A stretch of 27,823 bases of DNA. It comes from CAZDGV01 sp964505195 (lineage in GTDB: Bacteria > Bacteroidota > Bacteroidia > Chitinophagales > Chitinophagaceae). The notes under the pieces were generated by a model. It saw only the letters and a program-made list of their open reading frames with translations. It did no database searches and was not told the origin of the DNA. Location of the stretch: contig CAZDGV010000021.1 in NCBI GenBank assembly GCA_964505195.1, positions 1 through 27,823 of the forward strand, in the 5' to 3' direction. How positions within the stretch are numbered: the first letter of the stretch is position 1; every line of letters starts with the position of its first letter. Below are positions 7,984 through 17,262 of the stretch, piece after piece. The translations under genes and the position numbers were made by a program.

Positions 7984-8000
7984 ATAGAACGATGTTCTAT
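7984..8000. promoter_or_regulatory. perfect palindrome in malic-enzyme leader
   Basis: ATAGAAC-GAT-GTTCTAT has 7-base arms around three bases. It lies 24 bases upstream of the maeB ATG and just downstream of a near-consensus -7 element (TACCTTGC, minus strand, 8014-8007). The position fits a repressor operator or a leader hairpin. No protein can be assigned to it from this window. Confidence 0.45.
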
Positions 8001-8054
8001 GGGGGTGCAAGGTACAAAAACCAAGGAAAGCACCTCTTCAGGTGATTGGCTTCA

Positions 8055-9233
8055 TTATTTTGCCATGGCGCCGAGCCATGCCATCATGCCCATACCGATT
8101 TCAATGGCATCTTCATCGATGTTGAAACGTGCGGTATGTACTCCATGAACAATGCCCTTTGCTTCATTCATTACGCCCAGTCGGAAAAAGCAACCGGGTA
8201 TTTGTTGTGAGTAGTAACCGAAATCTTCCGCACCCATCCGTAGTTCTGTTTCTTCAATTTGTGCAGCACTCAAAAAATCAGCAGCAAGTGTGGTAGCGGT
8301 TTCGTGTAATGCTGTATCATTGAAAACAGTGGGATAGCCAACATCAATTTTTAGTTCTACCGATCCGCCCATACTTTCGGCAAGGGAGGTCGCTGTTTTT
8401 TGAATAAGCTCATGTGCTTTGAAGCGCCACTGCTCATCCATGGCACGAAATGTACCCATCAGAGTGACTGTGTCGGGTATAATATTCGTAGTTGTTCCTC
8501 CATGTATAGAAGTAATCGACAATACCGATGGGTTGTGCGGATTGCAGTTGCGACTGATCACCTGCTGCAATGCGACAATCAGGTGTGAAGCAATCAGTAT
8601 GGGATCCACTGCCAAATGCGGGGCAGCGGCATGTCCGCCTTTTCCTTTTACAGTGATATACAGTTCATCGGCACTTGCCATCACTTTTCCTGCACGAAAA
8701 CTCAGCATTCCGGTTGCCAGTCCCGGATGCACGTGTAGTCCAAAAATGCCTTGTGGCTTGGGGCTTTCCAGTACGCCTTCTTTAATCATGATGCTTGCAC
8801 CTCCGGGATTCTTTTCTTCACCGGGTTGAAATATCAGCTTTACTGTTCCTTCCCAGTGATCCTTGTATTCATTCAAAATTTTTGCAGCACCCAATAAGCA
8901 GGTGGTATGTACATCATGACCGCAGGCATGCATAATGCCGGGGTTTTTTGATGCATAGGGCACTTCATTCTCTTCGTTGATAGGAAGCGCATCCATATCG
9001 GCCCGCAGTGCGATGATTTTGGAGGACGGATTTTTACCTTCAATGATACCTGTTACACCTGTGCCCGCTAATGTGGTATAAGAAATGCCCCATTGCTTTA
9101 GTTTTTCCTGCACATAGGCTGATGTTTCAAACTCCTGATAGCTGAGTTCAGGATGTGCATGTAGGTGTCTGCGCACTGAAATGAATTCATCTTTGTAATT
9201 ACGCGCTGCAGTTTGTATGGTCTCTTTCAGCAT
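8055..9233 (-). CDS. M20 family metallo-amidohydrolase (N-acyl-amino-acid hydrolase type)
   Basis: This 392-residue zinc/manganese hydrolase probably releases amino acids from N-acyl derivatives or peptides. It has the M20D amidohydrolase pattern: RRHLHAHPELSYQEFETSAYV (split at 21-41) near the N-terminus, LRADMDALPI at 77-86, MHACGHDVHT at 101-110 with metal ligands Cys104 and His106, and FQPGEE at 135-140 with the catalytic glutamate pair. Further ligands are in FGLHVHPGL, MGAEDFGYY and the final IVHGVHTARF. The lid/dimerisation domain falls at about 180-300. Frame and length are complete. The exact substrate is uncertain, since this family includes hippurate hydrolase, IAA-amino-acid hydrolase and N-acetyldiaminopimelate deacetylase homologues. 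It lies 57 bases downstream of the SPOR gene and may be read from the secA-deoC side. Confidence 0.9.
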   Translation of the reverse strand: MLKETIQTAARNYKDEFISVRRHLHAHPELSYQEFETSAYVQEKLKQWGISYTTLAGTGVTGIIEGKNPSSKIIALRADMDALPINEENEVPYASKNPGIMHACGHDVHTTCLLGAAKILNEYKDHWEGTVKLIFQPGEEKNPGGASIMIKEGVLESPKPQGIFGLHVHPGLATGMLSFRAGKVMASADELYITVKGKGGHAAAPHLAVDPILIASHLIVALQQVISRNCNPHNPSVLSITSIHGGTTTNIIPDTVTLMGTFRAMDEQWRFKAHELIQKTATSLAESMGGSVELKIDVGYPTVFNDTALHETATTLAADFLSAAQIEETELRMGAEDFGYYSQQIPGCFFRLGVMNEAKGIVHGVHTARFNIDEDAIEIGMGMMAWLGAMAK

Positions 9234-9290
9234 AGTAAATAAATGTACGGTTATTCGGCGGATGAACGGAGCTGCTCAAGGCCAAAGGGG

Positions 9291-9731
9291 TTACTGTTTT
9301 TTTTCTTCTTTTTCAGCCGGCTTTACTTCCACATCTGCAGGAATGATAAATACGCCGGTGGGAAATAGTTTCATCAGTTCTTTGCGCAGTGCATCTGCTT
9401 CTGTACGTTGTGTGAAGTTTCCGATACGCAGTTTGAAATAGGGCGACTGATACAGCAGATAGGTTTTGTGTTCGGGGTAAAGGGCCAGCAATTTTGATTT
9501 TGCATTCAGCACATCGTTCCTACTCGTGGTATTTAAAACCTGCACACGAAAGCCCCTTACCGGTTTACGCGCATCGGCTGCCTTTTTGTTGATCTCTGCT
9601 TTTTTTGCTTCAAGCAATGACAGGCGTATGTCTTTTTCAACGATCACTCCATTGTGCAACGTGTCTTCTATCCGCTGCGCAAATGCAGCGAAACAGCAAA
9701 ACATCATTCCCAATAGTAAAGCGGTACGCAT
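9291..9731 (-). CDS. SPOR domain-containing exported protein
   Basis: This 146-residue secreted protein has a sporulation-related repeat (SPOR) domain, a fold that in other bacteria binds denuded peptidoglycan glycan strands. I start it at the ATG at 9731. A longer frame upstream overlaps deoC and would bury the signal peptide, whereas the 9731 start gives MRTALLLGMMFCCFAAFAQ, a clean export signal. The SPOR domain spans about 57-135: FRVQVLNTTSRNDVLNAKSK, then PYFKLRIGNFTQRTEADALR and FPTGVFIIPADV. The tail VKPAEKEEKKQ is charged. The start codon lies two bases after the deoC stop, so the two genes are probably translationally coupled. Confidence 0.8.
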   Translation of the reverse strand: MRTALLLGMMFCCFAAFAQRIEDTLHNGVIVEKDIRLSLLEAKKAEINKKAADARKPVRGFRVQVLNTTSRNDVLNAKSKLLALYPEHKTYLLYQSPYFKLRIGNFTQRTEADALRKELMKLFPTGVFIIPADVEVKPAEKEEKKQ

Positions 9732-9733
9732 AG

Positions 9734-10399
9734 TTAGAAAACTTTTTCTCCTGCTTCCTGAACGATCTGAACACCCGCACTGCATCCAAGTCTGTCTGCA
9801 CCTGCTGCGATCAGCTCTTTTGCAAAATCGAAGCTGCGGATGCCTCCGGAAGCTTTGATTTTTACCGATGCAGGCAAATGTTTACGCATCAGCTGTACCG
9901 CATGTACGCTGGCGCTTTTTTCTGCAAAGCCGGTAGAGGTCTTTACAAAATCAACACCCAGCTTAGCGCAGATTGCACAGCATTGTATGATTTGTGCATC
10001 GCTCAGGATGCCCGATTCAATAATTACTTTGAGCACAGCGCCTTCACGGTGTACCAAATGTTCAATGGCAGCAATTTCTTTTTCTACAAAGCCCCAGTCT
10101 TCATTCAAAATAGCATAAATGGGCGCTACCATGTCAATTTCGTCTGCCTTTTTCATAAGGCACTGTTTTGTTTCCTCTGCTTTTGCTTCCAGTGTGGTGT
10201 AGCCAAAAGGGAAACCTACCACTGTTGCAATCTTCACTTCCTTTTTCTGAATTCTTTTGCGCGCCGCATCGATATAGGAAGGGGGTACGCAAATCGCTGC
10301 GAAACCATGTTCGTCTGCTTCAATACACAGCTGCTCAATTTCTCTTAGCTGTGTTGTTTGCTTTAAAAGTGTATGATCTATATAGGAGGCAATGTTCAC
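9734..10399 (-). CDS. deoC: deoxyribose-phosphate aldolase
   Basis: This 221-residue class I aldolase cleaves 2-deoxyribose 5-phosphate to glyceraldehyde 3-phosphate and acetaldehyde in deoxynucleoside salvage. The start MNIASYIDHTLLKQ is typical. Catalytic residues are visible: the Schiff-base lysine in GVDFVKTSTGF (Lys153) and the second lysine in VKIKASGGIRSF (Lys182). AVLKVIIESG (121-130) and VGFPFGYTTLEAKAEE (61-76) are further family signatures. Length is as expected for the short bacterial form. It lies 49 bases after the secA stop and overlaps nothing, with the SPOR gene starting two bases downstream. Other nucleoside-catabolism genes are absent here. Confidence 0.97.
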   Translation of the reverse strand: MNIASYIDHTLLKQTTQLREIEQLCIEADEHGFAAICVPPSYIDAARKRIQKKEVKIATVVGFPFGYTTLEAKAEETKQCLMKKADEIDMVAPIYAILNEDWGFVEKEIAAIEHLVHREGAVLKVIIESGILSDAQIIQCCAICAKLGVDFVKTSTGFAEKSASVHAVQLMRKHLPASVKIKASGGIRSFDFAKELIAAGADRLGCSAGVQIVQEAGEKVF

Positions 10400-10448
10400 G
10401 GCTTTCGATTTATGTGTTTTGAATAGGTGCTTGGGTACTTGTTACGGC

Positions 10449-13400
10449 TCAGAGGTCTTTCCCGTGACAGTTTTTAAACTTTTTTCCGCTTCCGCACGGG
10501 CATGCATCGTTACGACCGATTTTCGGACCCACTTTTACGGGCTCCTGCCTTTCCTGAGAAGCAGAAGGATCGTAATATTCGGGGCCGGCCTCTGTTTCGC
10601 CGGGTTGCGCTGCAGCCAGCGTTTCCTTGCGCTGCTTCATGCGACTCATATCTGTTTTCTGCTGACGGCCTTCTTTAATTTGTGCCGGTCCCTGTTCTTC
10701 TACAGGGAGTGCAGCATGACTCAGAAATGAAACGATGTTTTTATTGATTTCATTGTTCAGCTGCGTGAATAAGTTGAAGGCTTCTACTTTATATATTACC
10801 AGCGGATCTTTTTGCTCATAGGTTGCGTTTTGCACCGATGTACGCAAATCGTCCATGGCACGTAAATGATCTTTCCATGCTTCATCAATAAAAGAAAGGG
10901 TTACGGAACGCTCCATGGCATTTACCAACTCTCCACCGCGGGTGTCGAGTGTTTTTTGTAAAGGAGTGAGCACCTGTAAACCTCTTTTCCCGTCGCTGAA
11001 GGGCACAAATACATTTTCAATTTGGTGCCCCTGTGTTTGCCTAATATTCTGAAACACGGGCATGGCCTGCTGCTTAATGAAATCGCATTTGCGGATATAA
11101 TGCTCGCGGGCCTCTGCGTAGAGGGTTTCAACCAATTTCAACTCATCTGTTTTGCTCAGCGCTTCTTCGGTTATGCTGGTGTCGATGCCGAAGTGAATGA
11201 TGGCCGACATTTTCAGTCCTTCCAAATCGTTTTGCTCGCGGAACGCAGCGATGATGCTTTCTGCTACATTGTAAAATGCATTGTCCACATCCAGTGCCAA
11301 ACGCTCCCCACTAAGTGCATGGTTACGGCGTGTGTAAATGGCACTACGTTGCTTGTTCATCACATCATCATACTCCAGCAAACGCTTACGAATGCCGAAG
11401 TTGTTCTCTTCTACTTTTTTCTGGGCGCGTTCAATCGACTTAGTGATCATGCTATGCTGAATCACTTCACCCTCTTTGTATCCCAGTCGGTCCATCATGC
11501 CCGCAATGCGGTCACTGCCAAACATGCGCATGAGGTCGTCTTCCAGCGATACGTAAAACTGTGAAGAGCCTGGATCGCCCTGGCGTCCTGCACGCCCCCG
11601 CAGCTGACGGTCAACGCGTCGGCTATCGTGCCTTTCGGTACCTAATATGGCAAGCCCACCTGCTTCTTTTACGCCGGGCCCTAACTTGATATCGGTACCA
11701 CGACCGGCCATATTGGTGGCAATGGTAATATTGCCTGCAATACCCGCTTCTGCTACTACCTGTGCCTCACGTGCGTGTTGTTTTGCGTTGAGTACGTTGT
11801 GCGGAATCTTTTTCACCTGCAGCATTTTGCTGAGTAGCTCGCTCACTTCTACTGAAGTGGTACCTACCAGCACCGGACGACCGGCTGCACGGAGTGTTTC
11901 AATTTCATCGATGACGGCCTTGTATTTTTCACGCTTGGTTTTAAACACCAAATCTTCTCTGTCGTCGCGCACCATCGACAAATTAGTGGGGATGGTTACT
12001 ACATCTAATTTGTAGATGTCCCAGAACTCACCTGCTTCTGTTTCTGCGGTACCCGTCATGCCACCCAGCTTATGATACATGCGGAAATAATTCTGCAGTG
12101 TAATGGTGGCATAGGTTTGCGTAGCCGCTTCAATTTTTACATTTTCTTTTGCTTCAATGGCCTGGTGAAGTCCGTCGCTGTAGCGGCGGCCTTCCAGAAT
12201 ACGACCGGTTTGCTCATCTACAATTTTCACCTGTCCGTCGAGCACCACATATTCCACATCTTTTTCAAACATGGTATATGCTTTCAGCAATTGCTGCACC
12301 GTGTGTATGCGCTCGGATTTCACAGCGTACTCGCTGAGTACTCCTTCTTTGCGTTGTAATTTCTCCTCAGTAGGGATGCTGGCTCTATCTACTTCCGACA
12401 ATGCCGTGCTGATATCAGGAAGCACAAAGAAGTTGGGATCTTCATTTTCTTTGGTGATGGTGCCAAGTCCTTTATCAGTGAGGTCTACCGTTTTCGTTTT
12501 TTCTTCAATGTAGAAAAGCAAACCCTCATCAACTTTGGGCATTTCTTTTTGCTGGTCGGCCAGGTAATAATTCTCTGCTTTCTGCAATTTTACTTTTATA
12601 CCGGGTTCGCTCAGGTATTTAATGAGCGGACCGTATTTGGGCAATCCGCGGTAGGCACGCATCAAAGCAAGTCCACCGCTTTTCGGATCGTCATCGCCTT
12701 CGGCAATCAGTTTTTTTGCTTCGTTCAGGTATTGGGTAACGAGTTTTTTCTGTGCTTCTACCAGTTTTTCAATGCGCGGCTTGGTATTTTGAAACTGCTG
12801 CTCATTTGAATCGCGACCAATCGGTCCGGCAATAATCAGCGGCGTACGGGCTTCGTCAATTAAAATGGAGTCCACTTCATCCACCATGGCAAAATGCAGT
12901 TTTCGCTGCACTTTTTCGCTACTGCTCAGTACCATGTTATCGCGCAGATAATCGAAGCCGAATTCATTGTTGGTGCCATAAGTAATATCAGCCAGGTAGG
13001 CTTTCCGTCTTTCTTCACTGTTTGGCTGATGTTTGTCGATGCAGTCAACCGTTAACCCGAGAAATTCAAAAATCGGTCCGTTCCATTCACTATCGCGCCG
13101 CGCTAAGTAGTCGTTTACGGTTACCAGATGTACGCCTTCGCCTGCCAGGGCATTGAGGTATGCAGGTAAGGTAGAAACGAGGGTTTTTCCTTCACCGGTT
13201 GCCATTTCGGCAATCTTACCCTGATGTAGTACGCTTCCTCCAATCAGCTGCACATTGTAGTGTACCATGTTCCAGCTAACCTGATTGCCGGCGGCGATCC
13301 AGCTATTTTGAAAATATACTTTATCACCTTCGATCCGCATGTGCGGACGTTTCACCACCAGGTCGCGGTCGAGCTCGGTAGCGGTGGCTTCCAGCGTTTG

Positions 13401-13933
13401 CTGGGTAGAAAAGCGGCGTGCAGTTTCTTTCACAACGGCAAATGCTTCAGGATGAATCTCGGCAAGAATTACCTCAATTTTTTGATCACGCTCTTTGCGC
13501 AGCTGATCAATTTGATGATAGAGTGCATCGCGCTCATGCACCTNNNNNNNNNNNNNNNNNNNNNNNNNNNNNNNNNNNNNNNNNNNNNNNNNNNNNNNNN
13601 NNNNNNNNNNNNNNNNNNNNNNNNNNNNNNNNNNNNNNNNNNNCGCTCTTTGCGCAGCTGATCAATTTGATGATAGAGTGCATCGCGCTCATGCACCTGT
13701 TCGGCAGGCAATGCCTCGGCTTGTTGGGAGAGGGCACTGATTTCGCCGTCTATTTCGCTCAGGTGTGATTGAATGCGATTGCGAAATTCCTGCGTTTTCT
13801 GACGCAGTGCATCGTTGGAAAGGGTTTGAAATGCCTCAAAAAACTCATTGGTCTGTGCTACCACATGCTGTAGTTTCTGCACATCCTTTTCACTTTTGCT
13901 GCCTCCGAATAATTTCGACAAAAAACCGATCAT
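10449..13933 (-). CDS. secA: preprotein translocase ATPase SecA, interrupted by a false assembly gap
   Basis: SecA drives proteins through the SecYEG channel at the inner membrane. As given, the gene is split by 100 Ns (13544-13643) flanked by two identical 55-base segments. Deleting the Ns and one copy leaves 3,330 bases, exactly 1,110 codons, in one frame (1,109 residues). In that protein, residues 1-79 come from the right part, starting MIGFLSKLFGGS. Walker A MATGEGKT is at 192-199, DEVDSILIDEARTPLI at 300-315, then a long charged insertion (about 330-440) usual for Bacteroidota. TNMAGRGTDIKLG lies in the second motor domain. The C-terminal zinc site CPCGSGKKFKNCH has ligands Cys1093, Cys1095, Cys1104 and His1105. 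Nothing suggests a real mutation. A -7 element lies at 13999-14006. Confidence 0.97.
13489..13698. other. scaffolding gap with unmerged 55-base contig overlap
   Basis: Positions 13489-13543 and 13644-13698 are identical over 55 bases, each reaching exactly to the edge of the 100-N run (13544-13643). A terminal overlap of fixed length like this is what a de Bruijn assembler with k = 55 leaves between adjacent contigs. The true sequence probably contains one copy and no gap, since that restores the SecA frame. Confidence 0.9.
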
Positions 13934-13998
13934 AATATGCTAAGCTTGTAATGTTAATGCGATGTTTCCGCCAATGCCGGGTGGCTTTGGCAGGGGCA

Positions 13999-14006
13999 CA
14001 AAGGTA
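13999..14006 (-). promoter_or_regulatory. -7 promoter element for secA
   Basis: TACCTTTG on the minus strand matches TAnnTTTG, 65 bases before the secA ATG. No convincing -33 element was seen. Confidence 0.45.
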
Positions 14007-14098
14007 ATGAATCTCCCTCGTTGCCGGGGCTTTCGTTCACACGCCTGCCTTGGCCTGTCTTCCTTAGAACTTGCCGCTCATCCTCTCTATGGCACAGC

Positions 14099-14115
14099 CT
14101 GTTAAACTTTAACAG
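14099..14115. promoter_or_regulatory. perfect palindrome upstream of outer membrane barrel gene
   Basis: CTGTTAAA-C-TTTAACAG has 8-base arms around one base. It lies 60 bases ahead of the barrel-protein ATG, in the 242-base divergent region shared with secA. No T-run follows, so a terminator is unlikely and a regulator-binding site is more plausible. The protein that binds it is unknown. Confidence 0.45.
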
Positions 14116-14175
14116 CTGCCTATCTGTCAAATGCCGACTTTTGCGTGTCTTTTATTGAAAATTAACCCACACTAC

Positions 14176-17046
14176 ATGCATTTTTTCAGAAAGCTTTTAT
14201 TGTTTGTTTTGGTTACGCTAACGGCGATGTCCTTTGGATATGCGCAAGGCACTTTATCAGGTAAAGTATTGGATTCTACCGGAAAGAAGCCGGTGGAAAA
14301 AGCCACGGTAAGTTTAGTTGAAAAATCAAATCCCAAGGATACGCTCCGCACATCTTCCAACAGCAAAGGCGAATTTGTATTTGCAAAAATACCCGGATCG
14401 GGGTATAAGATTATTATATCCGTAATTGGTTATAAACCCTACAGCAAAGACTTTTTCTCACCCTCAGCCGGCGTTACGCAAATTGATTTAGGTGATTTTG
14501 TATTGCTGGAAGCATATAAGGAGATGGGAGAAATTGTAATTGAAGCGCCCGCCATTCAGATGAAGGAAGATACCGTGGAATACCGCGCCTCGGCTTTTGC
14601 CGTAAAGCCCAATGCAAGCACGGAAGACCTGCTGAAAAAAATGCCGGGATTGCAGGTGGACCGCGACGGAAATATTACCGCACAGGGTAAACAGGTAACG
14701 CGTATTAAAGTAAACGGAAAAGACTTTTTCACCGGTGATCCCAGAACAGCGAGCAAAGAAATTCCTGCTGAGATGATCGATAAAGTGCAGGTGGTGGATG
14801 ACTATGGTGATCAGTCGGCCATTTCGGGTGTGCGCGACGGAGAACCCGAGAAAGTGATCAACTTGCAATTAAAGAAAGACAAAACCGAGGGGTATATAGC
14901 AAGGGGTACCGCAGGATACGGAACTGCAGAGCGTTATCAGGCAAACGGCACCGTGCAGTTGTTCAGTAACAAGCAACAGCTGAGCATTATCGGAAATTCT
15001 AATAATATTAATACTTCAACTTTCAACGCACAGGATGGCGGCGGTTTTGGCGGCGGTGGCGGCGGCATGCAAATGTCTTTCAATGGTGGCGGTGGTGGCG
15101 GCAGTCGTGGAGGAATGGGTTTTAGTGCGGGCATGGGCAACCTTTTTGGTGGAGGTGGTGGCGGACAAAACCAAAATGGTATTACTGTGAACAACTCTAT
15201 TGGGTTGAATTACCGCAACGATTTTGGCGCTCGTAATTCTTTCTACGGCAGCTACACTTATACGCACCGCAGCACAGATTTGCAACAGTTGACTTCGCAG
15301 CAAAGCTTGTTTAATACGGCCACTTTCACCAACAATACCAACCAGCAATCTTTAAATAAGCAGGGAACGCACCGTGCCTTTGCCAATTTAGAATGGTATA
15401 TCGATTCATTTAATTACATCAAGATCAGTCCGAATGTTTCCATTCAGGAAACGAACAATCAGTTGATCAACAACTTTGATTTTTTCAGAACCGCCACGGT
15501 AAAATCGCAGGCCGGTTCCAACAGCGACACAACAGTAGGGGATCGTCCGAATATCCGTACGAACGTGTTGTATAATCTTCGATTCAAAAAAAGAGGAAGA
15601 AACTTTTCGCTAAATACAGATCTGTCATACAATGAAAATGTTTCAGAACAAATGCGTGCCAACAACACGCAGTTCTTTCTTTCAAACGGCGCACCTGGTT
15701 TTCTTTTGAATCAGTTGCAACGCATTAACCAGGACAACCAGGGTTATAATATCAATGCAAGAGCGGTATATACTGAACCGATTGCCAAAGATCGATTTCT
15801 CGACTTCAGCTATAATTTCAACCATAACTACTCAAAGAACGACCGTCAGACGTTTCAAAAAGATTTAAACACCGGTCTGTTCAATTTCATCGCACCGCTT
15901 AGCAATGCCTTTGAGAACAACTTTGATTTCAATCGCTTTGGAACCAGTTTGCGTACGGTGAAGAAGAAATACAATTACACTTTAGGTGTTTTAATGCAGC
16001 CGGTAACTTTGAAAGGATACAGTATTACCAAAGACAGTGCATACCAGCCCATCAAAAACTTTAACTGGTTTCCGGTTGCAAGGTTTACTTACAACTTCAC
16101 CCGTACCAAAACCTTTACGTTCAATTACAACGGAAGTGCACAGCAGCCCTCTTTCAATCAGCTGCAGCCGGTTCGCGATATTACCAACCCGCAGTTTCAG
16201 AACGAGGGTAACCCCCGCTTGCAGCCGGCGGTGAATCATAACCTGAATTTCAATTTCAACAATTTTAATTTCAGTACAGGAAGGGTGTTTTTGATGAACT
16301 TGTCGCTCTTGACTACCAACAATCAGATCGTCAATAACAATATTTCACTGAAAGATGCAAACGGTCAGCCTACCGGTGCACAGCTTACGCGCCCCGAAAA
16401 CGTTGATGGCTTTTACAATGTAAATGCTTTTTATACGTACTCGCGTCCCTGGCAAAACAGAAAATATGTGCTGAGTGTATTGGGGACGGTGAATTATAAT
16501 AATAATATCAACTTGGTGGATTCCATTCGCAATATTGGAAAGAACTGGCTTGTTTCGCAGGGATTAAATTTTGATTTAAATCTGAAAGAATGGCTCGAGC
16601 TTAGTCTCGGCGGCCGTTATAACTTGAATGCTGCCAGCTTTAGTTTGCCGGGCTTTCAAAGCCAGCGTCAGCAAACCTGGACATTAAGTAGTGATGCCCG
16701 CATCGATATCCCCGGCGGATGGATTATGCGCTGGGATTTTGATTACTTCATTAACCGCGGACTTGCGCAAGGGATTGGGAGGAATATTGCCTTGCTGAAT
16801 GCTTCAATGGAAAAGGAAATCTTCAAAAAGAAAAATGGTGTGATTCGTGTGAATGCTTTTGATATTCTTAAGCAGAATGTGAGCATCAACCGCAGCGTAA
16901 ACGGCAATTTCATTACCGATACCCGCGTAAATCGCCTTACCCAGTATTTCATGCTGAGCTTTACCTACCGACTCAGCAAATTCAAGGGGGCAGCGCCACA
17001 GCAAAACAATATGCGTATGCAACGGAGTGGTATGATGAATTTTTAA
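14176..17046 (+). CDS. outer membrane beta-barrel protein with carboxypeptidase-regulatory and plug domains
   Basis: This 956-residue protein is built like a TonB-dependent receptor of the Bacteroidota OMP_b-brl_3 kind. I start it at the ATG at 14176. An in-frame ATG 45 bases earlier would put 15 extra residues before a good signal peptide (MHFFRKLLLFVLVTLTAMS, cleavage near SFGYAQ). Residues 25-115 form a carboxypeptidase-regulatory-like Ig domain (GTLSGKVLDSTGKKPVEKAT). Residues 120-235 are plug-like, with LLKKMPGLQVDRDGNITAQG and VNGKDFFTGDP. The barrel follows from about 250, rich in alternating Asn/Phe/Tyr strands, and ends in YFMLSFTYRLSKF. A glycine-rich segment occupies 288-335. No SusD partner or TonB box was recognised, so the ligand is unknown and it may be a non-transport barrel. 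Confidence 0.88.
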   Translation: MHFFRKLLLFVLVTLTAMSFGYAQGTLSGKVLDSTGKKPVEKATVSLVEKSNPKDTLRTSSNSKGEFVFAKIPGSGYKIIISVIGYKPYSKDFFSPSAGVTQIDLGDFVLLEAYKEMGEIVIEAPAIQMKEDTVEYRASAFAVKPNASTEDLLKKMPGLQVDRDGNITAQGKQVTRIKVNGKDFFTGDPRTASKEIPAEMIDKVQVVDDYGDQSAISGVRDGEPEKVINLQLKKDKTEGYIARGTAGYGTAERYQANGTVQLFSNKQQLSIIGNSNNINTSTFNAQDGGGFGGGGGGMQMSFNGGGGGGSRGGMGFSAGMGNLFGGGGGGQNQNGITVNNSIGLNYRNDFGARNSFYGSYTYTHRSTDLQQLTSQQSLFNTATFTNNTNQQSLNKQGTHRAFANLEWYIDSFNYIKISPNVSIQETNNQLINNFDFFRTATVKSQAGSNSDTTVGDRPNIRTNVLYNLRFKKRGRNFSLNTDLSYNENVSEQMRANNTQFFLSNGAPGFLLNQLQRINQDNQGYNINARAVYTEPIAKDRFLDFSYNFNHNYSKNDRQTFQKDLNTGLFNFIAPLSNAFENNFDFNRFGTSLRTVKKKYNYTLGVLMQPVTLKGYSITKDSAYQPIKNFNWFPVARFTYNFTRTKTFTFNYNGSAQQPSFNQLQPVRDITNPQFQNEGNPRLQPAVNHNLNFNFNNFNFSTGRVFLMNLSLLTTNNQIVNNNISLKDANGQPTGAQLTRPENVDGFYNVNAFYTYSRPWQNRKYVLSVLGTVNYNNNINLVDSIRNIGKNWLVSQGLNFDLNLKEWLELSLGGRYNLNAASFSLPGFQSQRQQTWTLSSDARIDIPGGWIMRWDFDYFINRGLAQGIGRNIALLNASMEKEIFKKKNGVIRVNAFDILKQNVSINRSVNGNFITDTRVNRLTQYFMLSFTYRLSKFKGAAPQQNNMRMQRSGMMNF
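15037..15165 (+). repeat. glycine-rich low-complexity segment inside the barrel protein
   Basis: This stretch encodes three runs of Gly broken by Met, Phe, Ser and Asn (residues about 288-330). The DNA is a GGN-type repeat (ggcggcggt, ggtggcggt), a plausible slippage site. It probably forms a flexible loop at the junction of plug and barrel. Similar glycine-rich inserts are seen in relatives of this family. Confidence 0.8.
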
Positions 17047-17064
17047 AAATGAACTTTCTACATC

Positions 17065-17086
17065 CAAAGGCCCGAAAGGGCCTTTG
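17065..17086 (+). terminator. intrinsic terminator after the barrel-protein gene
   Basis: CAAAGGCCC and GGGCCTTTG form a perfect 9-base-pair stem around a GAAA tetraloop, followed by CTTTT. It lies 18 bases past the stop codon and separates this gene from atpG. Confidence 0.9.
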
Positions 17087-17134
17087 CTTTTCCACAAAAT
17101 AGCCGGCTGGCGTTAAATTTCGGCCCGTTTCCTT

Positions 17135-17142
17135 TACCTTTG
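17135..17142 (+). promoter_or_regulatory. -7 promoter element for atpG
   Basis: TACCTTTG matches TAnnTTTG. It is downstream of the preceding terminator and 120 bases before the atpG ATG, which implies a leader of about 115 bases. No -33 element is obvious. Confidence 0.45.
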
Positions 17143-17262
17143 CCGCCGTTAAAAGCAACTACGCCGGATACAAACCAGAGAAGCAGCGGCAAGGCAAGAA
17201 TTTGATTATAATAAGCTGTTTTTCAATGTTTTAATGTCAGGCGCACCGCAAAAGAAAACATC

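Noticed and set aside
13469..13768. Apparent duplication of SecA coding sequence around the N run
   Set aside because: The copies are identical, end at the Ns and merge into one intact frame, so this is an assembly overlap and not a biological repeat.
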